Assembly: GCA_946543465.1 (NCBI GenBank)
Contig: CAMNLR010000030.1
Coordinates: 1-5,389 of the forward strand
Direction: 5' to 3'
DNA: 5,389 bases
Source of the DNA: CAG-791 sp002390025
GTDB taxonomy: Bacteria > Bacillota > Clostridia > Lachnospirales > Lachnospiraceae
In this document: piece after piece, positions 1-5,157 of the stretch
How the letters are laid out: each line of letters opens with the position of its first letter
Numbering within the stretch: position 1 is the first letter of the stretch
Translations under genes and position numbers: made by a program
Notes under the pieces: generated by a model
Database searches by the model: none
Seen by the model: only the letters and a program-made list of their open reading frames with translations
Told to the model about the DNA's origin: nothing

Positions 1-69
1 ATAGTGCCCCTGGCCTGTCCGGCTAAAACTACGGCCGCACTTTGGACACTTCCACTTATTATCTTTCAT
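1..69 (-). CDS. N-terminus of a zinc-ribbon protein (partial, DUF5655-like)
   Basis: An open frame begins with ATG at 67-69 on the minus strand and runs off the left edge after 23 codons. The visible peptide starts MKDNKWKCPKCGRSF and continues SRTGQGHY. A CPKCGRSF knuckle followed by RTxQxHY is what I recall from the N-terminus of small proteins with a zinc ribbon ahead of a DUF5655 or DUF1801 domain; the main domain is not visible, so function is unknown. A GTGAGGG ribosome binding site lies about 10 bases upstream. A TTGACT-N17-TATGCT promoter ends about 70 bases upstream of the start, and a terminator for the preceding XRE gene separates the two units. The family name is an inference; the presence of a gene is better supported. 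Confidence 0.7.
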   Translation of the reverse strand, partial: MKDNKWKCPKCGRSFSRTGQGHY

Positions 70-139
70 AATCGGATAACCCTCACAAATTGCGATTTGT
101 CGCTGACGCAGCATATTGTTCTGTACTCTTCATAATTTA

Positions 140-168
140 AGCATACGACAGCCGGCATTTTCAGTCAA
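140..168 (-). promoter_or_regulatory. Sigma-A promoter of the zinc-ribbon gene
   Basis: On the minus strand, TTGACT (163-168) is followed by exactly 17 bases and TATGCT (140-145). The predicted transcript would start near 133, giving a leader of about 65 nt before the ATG at 69. The same -35, spacer length and -10 recur at 1246-1274, and a weaker version occurs at 5064-5092. Confidence 0.7.
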
Positions 169-180
169 TCCGGACTCTTA

Positions 181-201
181 TTTCACTCAGCATTCACTCA
201 G
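181..201 (-). promoter_or_regulatory. Direct repeats upstream of promoter A (possible activator site)
   Basis: Two copies of CTGAGTGAAT (minus strand; the one nearer the promoter reads CTGAGTGAAA) lie 11 bp apart, one helical turn, with a gap of exactly 12 bp to the -35 box. The same arrangement with the same gap is found at 1287-1307. Tandem half-sites at one-turn spacing just upstream of -35 fit an activator such as a response regulator; the protein is unknown. Confidence 0.45.
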
Positions 202-220
202 GCTATCCATCTCTGAACCT

Positions 221-267
221 AAAACAAAAAGTGCCAGAACCCATATATAATAAGGATTCCAACACTT
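221..267 (-). terminator. Rho-independent terminator of the XRE gene
   Basis: On the minus strand a 14-bp stem (arms 254-267 and 229-242, including G-U pairs) closes an 11-nt loop and is followed by TTTGTTTT. It lies about 30 bases after the XRE stop codon. Stem and loop lengths are identical to the terminator at 1326-1374. Where the two sequences differ the pairing is kept: an A-T outer pair here is G-C there, and an inner G-C pair here is A-T there. Confidence 0.85.
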
Positions 268-297
268 CTTTTTCATTCAATCATTCACTCAGCAGTC

Positions 298-1062
298 CTA
301 TCTCTTCTTGTATAAGATCAGTTCCGGATTCTCTCCGTCCTTTTCGTAAGTGCAGATCAGAATGAAGTCCATATTTGCAAGAATGCCAAAGCAAAGACCT
401 TCCCTAATCTCCGATTCCAGCTGATTTCCAAGATAGGTTGTCTGGTCATCAAGGAACCTAGTCTTCATGCCGTTTGGCAGCCTGTACTCCAGATTAACAT
501 ATTTTCCCACAAGGGCATTCAATGCTTCCACTCTGGGCATCCCATCTATATGCAGTTCATTGACCTCTTTGATCAGTTGTTTTTTGAATGTTTCAAACTG
601 CCCGTTATCACTGAGCTCCTCAAACCTTTTCCAGTAATCCAGTGTGGGCAGTATCTGTTTCATATACGCCCGTGCCTGGTCCTCGGAAAAACCCTGCTTC
701 ACCATGTTAGGAACACACACCCTGATCAGGTCATCCATATCACTGTAGGTGTATGTGCCGTCGGCATAGCACCACTGGCAATAATCTTCATTAAGGGAGC
801 CATCCTGATTTCTGCCAATGATCGAATCTTCGAGCGGCATGCCGCAGCACTGGCAGACGAGCTGCCTGGGAGAACCAAGCAGCGTATTGATCGACACATT
901 GAATTCCTTTGACAGGATCTTCAGGGTATCCGTATTCGGCTGCGTTTCACCGGTTTCCCAGCGGCTTACTGCCTGACGGGTGACCATAACGCGCTCAGCC
1001 ATCTGATCCTGTGTCAGATTATTCTTTTCGCGAAGCTGTCGTAAAATATCCTTTGTCTCCAT
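298..1062 (-). CDS. XRE-family regulator with zinc ribbon
   Basis: This is a 254-residue cytosolic protein. Residues about 5-62 form a Cro/CI-type helix-turn-helix (LTQDQMAERVMVTRQAVSRW), so it very likely binds DNA as a dimer. Residues 70-98 carry a zinc ribbon: CQCCGMPL, then CQWC, with C70, C73, C95 and C98 as likely ligands. This matches the Zn_ribbon_2 type seen alone or fused to regulators in Clostridia, which usually continues, as here, into a helical stretch with CVPNMVKQGFSEDQA. Residues about 170-254 form a separate C-terminal domain that I do not recognise. Start choice is firm: GGAGGAA lies 7-8 bases before the ATG. The gene stands alone between two terminator-promoter modules. 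A perfect 7-bp dyad upstream could be its own operator. Ligand and targets are unknown. Confidence 0.9.
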   Translation of the reverse strand: METKDILRQLREKNNLTQDQMAERVMVTRQAVSRWETGETQPNTDTLKILSKEFNVSINTLLGSPRQLVCQCCGMPLEDSIIGRNQDGSLNEDYCQWCYADGTYTYSDMDDLIRVCVPNMVKQGFSEDQARAYMKQILPTLDYWKRFEELSDNGQFETFKKQLIKEVNELHIDGMPRVEALNALVGKYVNLEYRLPNGMKTRFLDDQTTYLGNQLESEIREGLCFGILANMDFILICTYEKDGENPELILYKKR

Positions 1063-1092
1063 AGATGATTCCTCCGGCGATTATTTGCTTTT

Positions 1093-1121
1093 ATTATGAA
1101 GGCCTGATGATGGTAAAACAA
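1093..1121 (-). promoter_or_regulatory. Possible proximal promoter of the XRE gene
   Basis: On the minus strand, TTGTTT (1116-1121) is separated by 17 bases from CATAAT (1093-1098). The -10 is good (5 of 6) but the -35 is weak (3 of 6). It would give a leader of about 25 nt before the XRE start. The dyad at 1120-1138 touches its -35 box, so it may serve as a regulated promoter beside the more distal promoter at 1246-1274. Confidence 0.4.
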
Positions 1122-1165
1122 GCAACGCGCTGTTGCTTTAGCAGTCTTTTGTTACTTGTCGCCAC
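1094..1165 (-). CDS. Possible 23-codon leader ORF before the XRE gene
   Basis: A GTG (1163-1165) sits 5 bases after a clean AAAGGAG, and the frame runs 23 codons to TAA (1094-1096). The product would begin VATSNKRLLKQQRV. It lies in the roughly 175-nt leader of a transcript from the promoter at 1246-1274 and its codons span the dyad at 1120-1138. The ribosome binding site is the only real support; the peptide matches nothing I know and the frame may be chance. Confidence 0.25.
   Translation of the reverse strand: MATSNKRLLKQQRVACFTIIRPS
1120..1138. promoter_or_regulatory. 7-bp dyad, candidate XRE operator
   Basis: AAGCAAC-GCGCT-GTTGCTT is a perfect inverted repeat with 7-bp arms and a 5-bp spacer, located 58-76 bp upstream of the XRE start codon. 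Its length and symmetry fit a Cro/CI-type dimer site, and its overlap with a candidate -35 box would allow autorepression. It could instead act as a hairpin in the RNA from the distal promoter. Confidence 0.45.
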
Positions 1166-1245
1166 AGTTACTCCTTTCTCCGAATCGGATGACGGATCAC
1201 GGTTTTCAGCTTCTCCGCTGTCTGTTATCTCTGTTACTTTGTTTA

Positions 1246-1274
1246 AGCATACGCCAGCCGGTATAATCAGTCAA
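1246..1274 (-). promoter_or_regulatory. Distal sigma-A promoter of the XRE gene (module B)
   Basis: On the minus strand, TTGACT (1269-1274), 17 bases, then TATGCT (1246-1251). The elements and spacing are identical to promoter A, and the spacer is also conserved (CCGGCTG). Predicted start near 1239, giving a long leader of about 175 nt to the XRE ATG. Confidence 0.65.
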
Positions 1275-1286
1275 TCTGCGCTCTTT

Positions 1287-1307
1287 ATTCACTCAGCATT
1301 CACTCAG
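1287..1307 (-). promoter_or_regulatory. Direct repeats upstream of promoter B (possible activator site)
   Basis: Two perfect copies of CTGAGTGAAT (minus strand) at 1298-1307 and 1287-1296, 11 bp apart, with a 12-bp gap to the -35 box. Spacing and gap are the same as at 181-201. A further single copy of the ten-base word occurs at 283-292, between the XRE stop and its terminator. Confidence 0.45.
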
Positions 1308-1325
1308 GATATCCATCTCTGAACA

Positions 1326-1374
1326 TAAAACAAAAGAGTGCCAAAACCCTCATAAAATCAGGATTTCAGCACTC
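1326..1374 (-). terminator. Rho-independent terminator of the AKR operon
   Basis: On the minus strand a 14-bp stem (arms 1361-1374 and 1336-1349, with some G-U pairs) closes an 11-nt loop and is followed by TTTTGTTTTA. It begins 30 bases after the aldo/keto reductase stop. It is homologous to the terminator at 221-267, with compensating changes in the stem. Confidence 0.88.
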
Positions 1375-1403
1375 TCTTAAGGCTGTTCCATCAGGCGATT
1401 CCC

Positions 1404-2537
1404 TTACCGGTCAAAATGCGCGGATACGTCTTTCAGAAAATCAATAATTGTCAAATGCTGCGGACATACGTTTTCGCACTGACAGCAGGCAATACAGTCT
1501 TTCGCTTTGCCTCTCTTTTCGGAAAGAAGCTCGTAGTTCGTAAAATTGATCGTCCAGCCTTTTTCTTCAAGATTTTCCCGCATATCCTCATTGTACAGGG
1601 AGAAATACTCAGGGATGGCGATGTTCATGGGACAGCCTTCCGTACAGTAATGGCATGCCGTGCAGGGTACCGTGATCCGGCTGTTGATGATTTTCGCCAC
1701 ATGGAAGCAGACATCTTTTTCTTCGTCCGTAAGCGGCGTAAAGTCTGACATGAAGCTCAGATTGTCCTTCATCTGATCAAGAGAACTCATACCGGACAGC
1801 ACCACCATCACATTGGGAAGGGATGCGGCAAAGCGGATCGCCCAGCTGGGAACGGACATGGAAGGATCTTCGGAAGCGAACAGTTTCTCTGCGTCTTCCG
1901 GCACCTTTGCCAGGGTTCCGCCTTTTACCGGTTCCATGACGATGACGGGTTTTTTGTGCTTTACGCAGACTTCATAGCAGGCGCGGCTCTTTACCCATTC
2001 ACTTTCCCAGTCCAGATAGTTGATCTGCAGCTGCACAAATTCCATCTCCGGATGCTCTGTAAGAATCCGATCCAGAAGCTCAGGCTGGTCATGGAAGGAG
2101 AAGCCGGCGTGCTTTACCAGCCCTTCTGCCTTTTTACCAAGCAGCCAGGAGAAGCAGTCATATTTTTCATAAGTCGGAAGCATGCCGGCCTCGATGCCGT
2201 GCAACAGGTAATAGTCAAAATACCCGGCCCCGGTCTTTTCCAGCTGTGCGTTAAATACCTTGTCCCGGTCCTCAAATGAGTGCACGAACCCGGCATGGAG
2301 CTTGGTCGCCAGAGTAAAAGACCCTCTCGGATGGCGGGATGTCAGCACTTCTTTTACTGCATTTTCGCTGGCGAAGCCGTTGTACATCCAGGCGGTATCA
2401 AAGTAGGTGAAGCCTTTTTCCAGGAAAAGATCCACCATCTGCTTTACCTGTTCCAAATCGATATCCGCAGCGTCTGCCGAATTCTGGGGCAGTCTCATCA
2501 GGCCGAAGCCCAGTTTCTTTTCAGGAGTGAAATTCAT
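1404..2537 (-). CDS. Aldo/keto reductase with C-terminal two-[4Fe-4S] ferredoxin domain
   Basis: A 377-residue cytosolic oxidoreductase, the usual length for this fused subfamily. The N-terminal 280 residues are an aldo/keto reductase TIM barrel. GFGLMRLP opens the first strand; D47 and Y52 in FDTAWMYNGFASE, K79 in ATKL and H113 in YYLLHG match the catalytic tetrad. The tail holds two cysteine motifs, C292-C295-C298-C302 followed by P, and C348-C351-C354-C358 followed by P, each of the CxxCxxCxxxCP kind that binds a [4Fe-4S] cluster. The enzyme probably reduces a carbonyl or related substrate with electrons passed through the clusters, but the substrate cannot be read from sequence. AAAGGA lies about 8 bases before the ATG. 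It is the last gene of a likely operon, 71 bp after the dehydrogenase, and a terminator follows. Confidence 0.93.
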   Translation of the reverse strand: MNFTPEKKLGFGLMRLPQNSADAADIDLEQVKQMVDLFLEKGFTYFDTAWMYNGFASENAVKEVLTSRHPRGSFTLATKLHAGFVHSFEDRDKVFNAQLEKTGAGYFDYYLLHGIEAGMLPTYEKYDCFSWLLGKKAEGLVKHAGFSFHDQPELLDRILTEHPEMEFVQLQINYLDWESEWVKSRACYEVCVKHKKPVIVMEPVKGGTLAKVPEDAEKLFASEDPSMSVPSWAIRFAASLPNVMVVLSGMSSLDQMKDNLSFMSDFTPLTDEEKDVCFHVAKIINSRITVPCTACHYCTEGCPMNIAIPEYFSLYNEDMRENLEEKGWTINFTNYELLSEKRGKAKDCIACCQCENVCPQHLTIIDFLKDVSAHFDR

Positions 2538-2608
2538 ATGCTTTTCCTTTCTGGTATCAGATACGCATGGCCATATAGGACCTGATTTCCTGCATCGTTT
2601 ATTTCACA

Positions 2609-3379
2609 TCAAAGAAACGCCCCGTTGCAGACCTGGATAACCTGGCCCTTTACATGTTTTCCCATATCAGAAGCCAGGAACAGGCACGCATTCGCCTGAT
2701 CCATGGGATCACATTCCGGTCCGGGGAAGTACACAAAGTGCTTGCTGTATTCCAGCATCTTCGCGCCGCCGGGCTGCTCGCCGGCCTTGTTGGCCAGATG
2801 TGCGGGCGTTACTGTTGCGCCGGGAGCGACAGCATTGATTCGAATATTTGTATCGATCAGCCGCATGGCAACGTTTTTAGTCAGCGTATTGATCGCGCCC
2901 TTGGAAGATGTATAAGACGCGCCGCAGAAGGGACGGTCACCGTTTACGGAAGAGATATTGATGATGCAGCCTTCGTTTTTCGGAAGGAAGATCTTCAGTG
3001 CTTCCCGGATAAAGCGGAACGGTCCGAACACATTGGTCTGGTATACATGCTCCAGCCATTCGTCATCCGTTTCATCGATCATCTTCTGTTCGCCGATGGC
3101 CGCATTGTTGATGACGATATCCAGATCCCCGTATACGTCCAGTGCTGTCTGAATGACTTTCTTCACATCATCGAGTTTCTTATTGTCTGCCACGACACCG
3201 GTGACGTCATAACCCTGGTCGCGGATCTGCTGCACCGCTGCGTCCAGCTTTTCCTGTCCCCTGGCGGTCATGACGACTTTAGCGCCTTCTTTTGCGAACA
3301 GCTCTGCCATGGAATATCCCATGCCGTAGCTTGCGCCTGATACGATCGCTACTTTTCCATCCAGCATTTTTGCCTGCAT
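2609..3379 (-). CDS. Short-chain dehydrogenase/reductase (SDR)
   Basis: A 256-residue classical SDR, the typical length. A Rossmann fold opens with SGASYGMG (residues 14-21, the TGxxxGxG loop). R40 at the end of the second strand (VVMTAR) hints at NADP(H) preference. NNAA (91-94) is the usual NNAG with a mild change. The catalytic set is N116, a serine in NISS (S144 by motif alignment), Y156 and K160 in YTSSK. INAVAPG (181-187) follows as usual. It should oxidise or reduce an alcohol/carbonyl pair; the substrate is unknown. AGGAGGG lies 8 bases before the ATG, making this start firm over the second ATG at codon 5. It starts 34 bp after the lipoprotein stop and is followed by the aldo/keto reductase, so the two redox enzymes probably act in one pathway. 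Confidence 0.93.
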   Translation of the reverse strand: MQAKMLDGKVAIVSGASYGMGYSMAELFAKEGAKVVMTARGQEKLDAAVQQIRDQGYDVTGVVADNKKLDDVKKVIQTALDVYGDLDIVINNAAIGEQKMIDETDDEWLEHVYQTNVFGPFRFIREALKIFLPKNEGCIINISSVNGDRPFCGASYTSSKGAINTLTKNVAMRLIDTNIRINAVAPGATVTPAHLANKAGEQPGGAKMLEYSKHFVYFPGPECDPMDQANACLFLASDMGKHVKGQVIQVCNGAFL

Positions 3380-3413
3380 TTTAAGTCCCTCCTAATATTT
3401 GATTATTCTTGCA

Positions 3414-3956
3414 TCATCTGCTGCTGATCGTGATCGACACATTTCCGTTACTGAGGAGACTGGCCATTCCGGCCACATCCTGATCGGTAATGTGCCCGAG
3501 TTTCGTATACGCCCAGGAATTTGAACCGTAAAATACAACGATCTGATTGGATGAGTACAGGACAATGTCTCCGGCAGAAGTGGTCGTCTGTGTGTCATTC
3601 GAAGGGAGCCTGGTACCAATGGAACCTACCTGTTCAAAGCCGCCGTACATGGACATCTGAATGGTAAGCGGCGCATCCTTGCACAGCTCCTTCAGCGCTG
3701 CCACGGAATCGTTATCCTCCCAACTGACACTGACCTTAGTTTCTCCGATCTTCATCTGCAGCATGGTTTTCTGTACCTCTTCCGTTGTGCCTGCCGGGCT
3801 GGTCATCTCTGTATCTGCTGTTTTTGCGGCCGTTTCCGCTGTCTGCGTGCCGGGGCCGGTCTGCGGACCGGATGCCGCCCGGGCAGAACCGCATGCGGAA
3901 AGTGAAAAAATGAGGCCCAGCACCAGTGCCATCCTGGCCATCCGTTGTTTTGTCAT
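3414..3956 (-). CDS. Lipoprotein with cyclophilin-like domain
   Basis: A 180-residue exported lipoprotein. A basic start (MTKQRMARM), a hydrophobic stretch and the lipobox LSAC put the lipid-bearing cysteine at C22, so the mature protein should be anchored on the outer face of the membrane. Residues 23-64 are a Thr/Ala/Gly/Pro-rich linker. Residues about 66-180 match the bacterial cyclophilin-like fold family (Cyclophil_like2 type): MSMYGGFEQVGSIGTRLPSN, then GDIVLY and YGSNSWAYTKLGHI. Members of this family are often found beside aldo/keto reductases, but I know of no proven isomerase activity or ligand for them. It is the first complete gene of the operon; its ATG overlaps the TGA of the upstream MerR-like frame. 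Function is therefore open: small-molecule binding is one inference. Confidence 0.88.
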   Translation of the reverse strand: MTKQRMARMALVLGLIFSLSACGSARAASGPQTGPGTQTAETAAKTADTEMTSPAGTTEEVQKTMLQMKIGETKVSVSWEDNDSVAALKELCKDAPLTIQMSMYGGFEQVGSIGTRLPSNDTQTTTSAGDIVLYSSNQIVVFYGSNSWAYTKLGHITDQDVAGMASLLSNGNVSITISSR

Positions 3957-4138
3957 AGAGATACACCTGCTTTCTTTGTTTTCTCAGTCTGGAACAGAAG
4001 GTAATCCAGGCTGTCCAGTGCCTTCTGGTATTCATGGATCGTATCCAGGAGTTCTGCCCTGTGGATTTTCAAAAGTATATCGTTTTTCTTCAGAAATGTC
4101 CAATATCCATGTTGAATTTTTAGATATTCTTTTATAGA
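3953..4138 (-). pseudogene. Remnant of a MerR-type regulator C-terminus
   Basis: An open frame without ATG, GTG or a plausible start runs 61 codons to a TGA at 3953-3955 that overlaps the lipoprotein ATG as ATGA. Its end reads HRAELLDTIHEYQKALDSLD followed by YLLFQTEKTKKAG. That pattern (HRAxLLxxIxxxQxALxxLDY, then a basic helix ending KAG) is what the C-terminal dimerisation coiled coil of MerR regulators looks like, and SIKEYLK near the upstream end fits the helix before it. No DNA-binding half is present: its place is taken by the lysR promoter region. The ATGA overlap suggests that a merR gene once led this operon. The match is by eye, so chance coding-like sequence is not excluded. Confidence 0.55.
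4074..4102 (-). promoter_or_regulatory. Promoter of the lipoprotein-SDR-AKR operon
   Basis: On the minus strand, TGGACA (4097-4102), 17 bases, then TATACT (4074-4079); each box matches the consensus at 5 of 6 positions. Predicted start near 4067 with a leader of about 110 nt before the lipoprotein ATG. It lies inside the MerR-like remnant, meaning that frame could not be translated from this transcript. Confidence 0.65.
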
Positions 4139-4140
4139 AT
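4112..4140 (+). promoter_or_regulatory. lysR promoter
   Basis: TTGAAT (4112-4117), 17 bases, then TAGAAT (4135-4140), followed by a predicted start near 4147 and a leader of about 40 nt. It is divergent from, and back to back with, the operon promoter at 4074-4102. The LysR-type dyad at 4126-4140 covers its -10 box. Confidence 0.65.
4126..4140. promoter_or_regulatory. LysR-type binding box (ATTC-N7-GAAT)
   Basis: ATTCTTTTATAGAAT is a 15-bp interrupted dyad with the T-N11-A form of a LysR-type box; the symmetry extends one more base each side (TATTCT-N5-AGAATA, 4125-4141). Its centre lies about 66 bp upstream of the predicted operon start, where LysR activators usually hold their recognition site, and it overlaps the lysR -10 box, which would give autorepression. 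Confidence 0.6.
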
Positions 4141-4186
4141 AACTTGTAAAAATGAGGCAGGGTCCCGGATCGTATGAGGTCAGCAG

Positions 4187-5062
4187 ATGGAGATACGTGT
4201 ACTGAGGTATTTTCTGGAAACAGCAAGAGAGGGAAATATGACAAGGGCTGCAGAACGGCTCTTTATCTCGCAGCCGACCATGTCAAAGCAGCTGAAGGAA
4301 CTGGAGAACGAACTTGGCGCTAAACTGTTCATCCGGTCCAACTACAGTATCAGGCTCACAGAGGCGGGGATGCTGCTGCGTGACCGTGCGGAAGATATTC
4401 TTTCACTGGTGGATAAAACAGAAGCCGAATTCAAATCCCTTGAAGAAACAAACAGCGGAGATATCTTCGTTGGCGCACCAGAGTCCGAAGCTATGTCCCT
4501 GTTTGCAGAAGCGGTACATACGCTGCAGAAAAACTATCCGAGGATCAGATGCAACATTTACAGCGGAAACCTCTCTGATGTCTGTGAACGGCTCGATAAA
4601 GGACTGCTGGATTTTGCCATAGTCATGAGCTATGTAGATCTTTCAAAATATAATTATCTGGAACTTCCTATGAAGGATACATGGGGAATCCTGATGCGGA
4701 AAGACGATCCGCTTGCGGGAAAAAGCTCATTCGCAGCTTCCGATCTGGACAAGCTGCCTTTGATCTGTTCCAGACAGTGGATCGACCAGGAATCTCCCAG
4801 GTGGCTTGGAGCTGCCGCAAAGGATATGAATATCGTTGCAACATATAATCTTGTATTCAACGGTTCTGTTATGGTCAGGGCCGGGATGGGCTATGCTGTT
4901 GTTCTGGACAAGCTGGTCAATACGGGTGAAGAAAGCGACCTTACTTTTATACCACTGTCAGGGGTTCCGCAAACGGAAATGTATGTGATCTGGAGAAAAT
5001 ACCAAACATTCACGCCGATTGCACACCTGCTGTTACAGGAACTTAAAACACGTCTCTGCTAA
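4187..5062 (+). CDS. LysR-family transcriptional regulator
   Basis: A 291-residue protein, normal for the family. Residues 1-60 are the winged helix-turn-helix (RYFLETAREGNMTRAAERLF, then ISQPTMSKQLKELE as recognition helix, then GAKLFIR and LTEAG). A linker helix follows to about residue 88, and residues about 90-290 form the two-lobed periplasmic-binding-like effector domain starting GDIFVGAPE. GAGGT 6 bases upstream supports this ATG. It is divergently transcribed from the lipoprotein/SDR/AKR operon with a LysR-type box between them, so it probably controls that operon and itself. The effector is unknown; a substrate or product of the redox enzymes is the natural guess. No plus-strand terminator follows; transcription converges with a structured RNA on the other strand. 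Confidence 0.93.
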   Translation: MEIRVLRYFLETAREGNMTRAAERLFISQPTMSKQLKELENELGAKLFIRSNYSIRLTEAGMLLRDRAEDILSLVDKTEAEFKSLEETNSGDIFVGAPESEAMSLFAEAVHTLQKNYPRIRCNIYSGNLSDVCERLDKGLLDFAIVMSYVDLSKYNYLELPMKDTWGILMRKDDPLAGKSSFAASDLDKLPLICSRQWIDQESPRWLGAAAKDMNIVATYNLVFNGSVMVRAGMGYAVVLDKLVNTGEESDLTFIPLSGVPQTEMYVIWRKYQTFTPIAHLLLQELKTRLC

Positions 5063-5107
5063 ATGCATACGACAGTCGGAATAATCCGTCAATCTGCATT
5101 CTTCTTA
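5061..5107 (-). repeat. Partial module copy C (promoter part only)
   Basis: GCATACGACAGTCGG and GTCAATCTGCATTCTT resemble the right-hand end of modules A and B in the same orientation. It lacks the CTGAGTGAAT repeats; instead the terminator of the structured RNA abuts it directly. It starts one base after the lysR stop codon. Confidence 0.6.
5064..5092 (-). promoter_or_regulatory. Degenerate promoter antisense to lysR (module C)
   Basis: On the minus strand, TTGACG (5087-5092), 17 bases, then TATGCA (5064-5069), aligned base for base with promoters A and B. The -10 is weaker (3 of 6). If active it would start an RNA running antisense through lysR towards the operon. It may equally be a relic of the repeat. 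Confidence 0.35.
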
Positions 5108-5157
5108 ATAAAAAAGAAAAAGCCCCGGCAATGGCTTAGCTAAGCCATTCTCAGGGC
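5105..5157 (-). terminator. Rho-independent terminator of the structured RNA
   Basis: On the minus strand GCCCTG...GAATGGCTTAGC pairs with GCTAAGCCATT...GGGGC (5122-5157), containing a perfect 20-bp palindrome at 5130-5149 or so, and is followed by TTTTTCTTTTTTATT. On the plus strand the hairpin is followed by A residues, so it terminates minus-strand transcription only and not lysR. Confidence 0.85.

Larger units (their letters stand above)
136..270 (-). repeat. Intergenic terminator-promoter module, copy A
   Basis: This stretch aligns end to end with 1242-1378 at roughly 80% or more by eye, with only one- or two-base gaps. Read on the minus strand it contains, in order, a rho-independent terminator, the conserved word GAGATGGATA, two CTGAGTGAAT-like direct repeats, and a promoter. 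It ends the XRE gene and begins the zinc-ribbon gene. The matching base changes in the terminator stem argue that the copies descend from one ancestor and kept their structure. Confidence 0.85.
1242..1378 (-). repeat. Intergenic terminator-promoter module, copy B
   Basis: Homologous and in direct orientation to 136-270. Read on the minus strand it terminates the aldo/keto reductase operon and then supplies a promoter to the XRE gene. The word TTCACTCAGCATTCACTCAG is identical in both copies. With copy A it brackets the whole XRE gene, so recombination between them could delete a segment of about 1.1 kb. Confidence 0.85.

Noticed and set aside
85..100. Inverted repeat ACAAAT-N4-ATTTGT beside the zinc-ribbon gene's ribosome binding site
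   Set aside because: Only 6-bp AT-rich arms; could affect translation, but expected by chance in such sequence.
83..133. 16-residue frame before the zinc-ribbon gene, its stop overlapping the GTGAGGG site
   Set aside because: Its ATG falls at the predicted transcript start, so there would be no ribosome binding site; very short and probably chance.
136..1378. Insertion sequence or composite transposon around the XRE gene
   Set aside because: The flanking repeats hold working terminators and promoters, have no terminal inverted repeats or visible target duplication, and no transposase lies between them. No CRISPR-like spaced repeats were seen either.
2538..2608. Short 12-residue frame (MQEIRSYMAMRI) in the SDR-AKR gap
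   Set aside because: No ribosome binding site and too short; the gap is otherwise an ordinary intra-operon spacer.
2654..3340. 228-codon open frame on the plus strand
   Set aside because: It lies wholly antisense to the SDR gene, whose motifs are clear, has no ribosome binding site worth noting, and its protein resembles no family.
3736..4035. 99-codon minus-strand frame over the lipoprotein start
   Set aside because: It is an out-of-frame shadow of the lipoprotein and the MerR-like remnant; it is rich in Arg and Trp with no recognisable domain.
5122..5157. Terminator for lysR on the plus strand
   Set aside because: The hairpin is followed by A residues on the plus strand; the T-run is only on the minus side.
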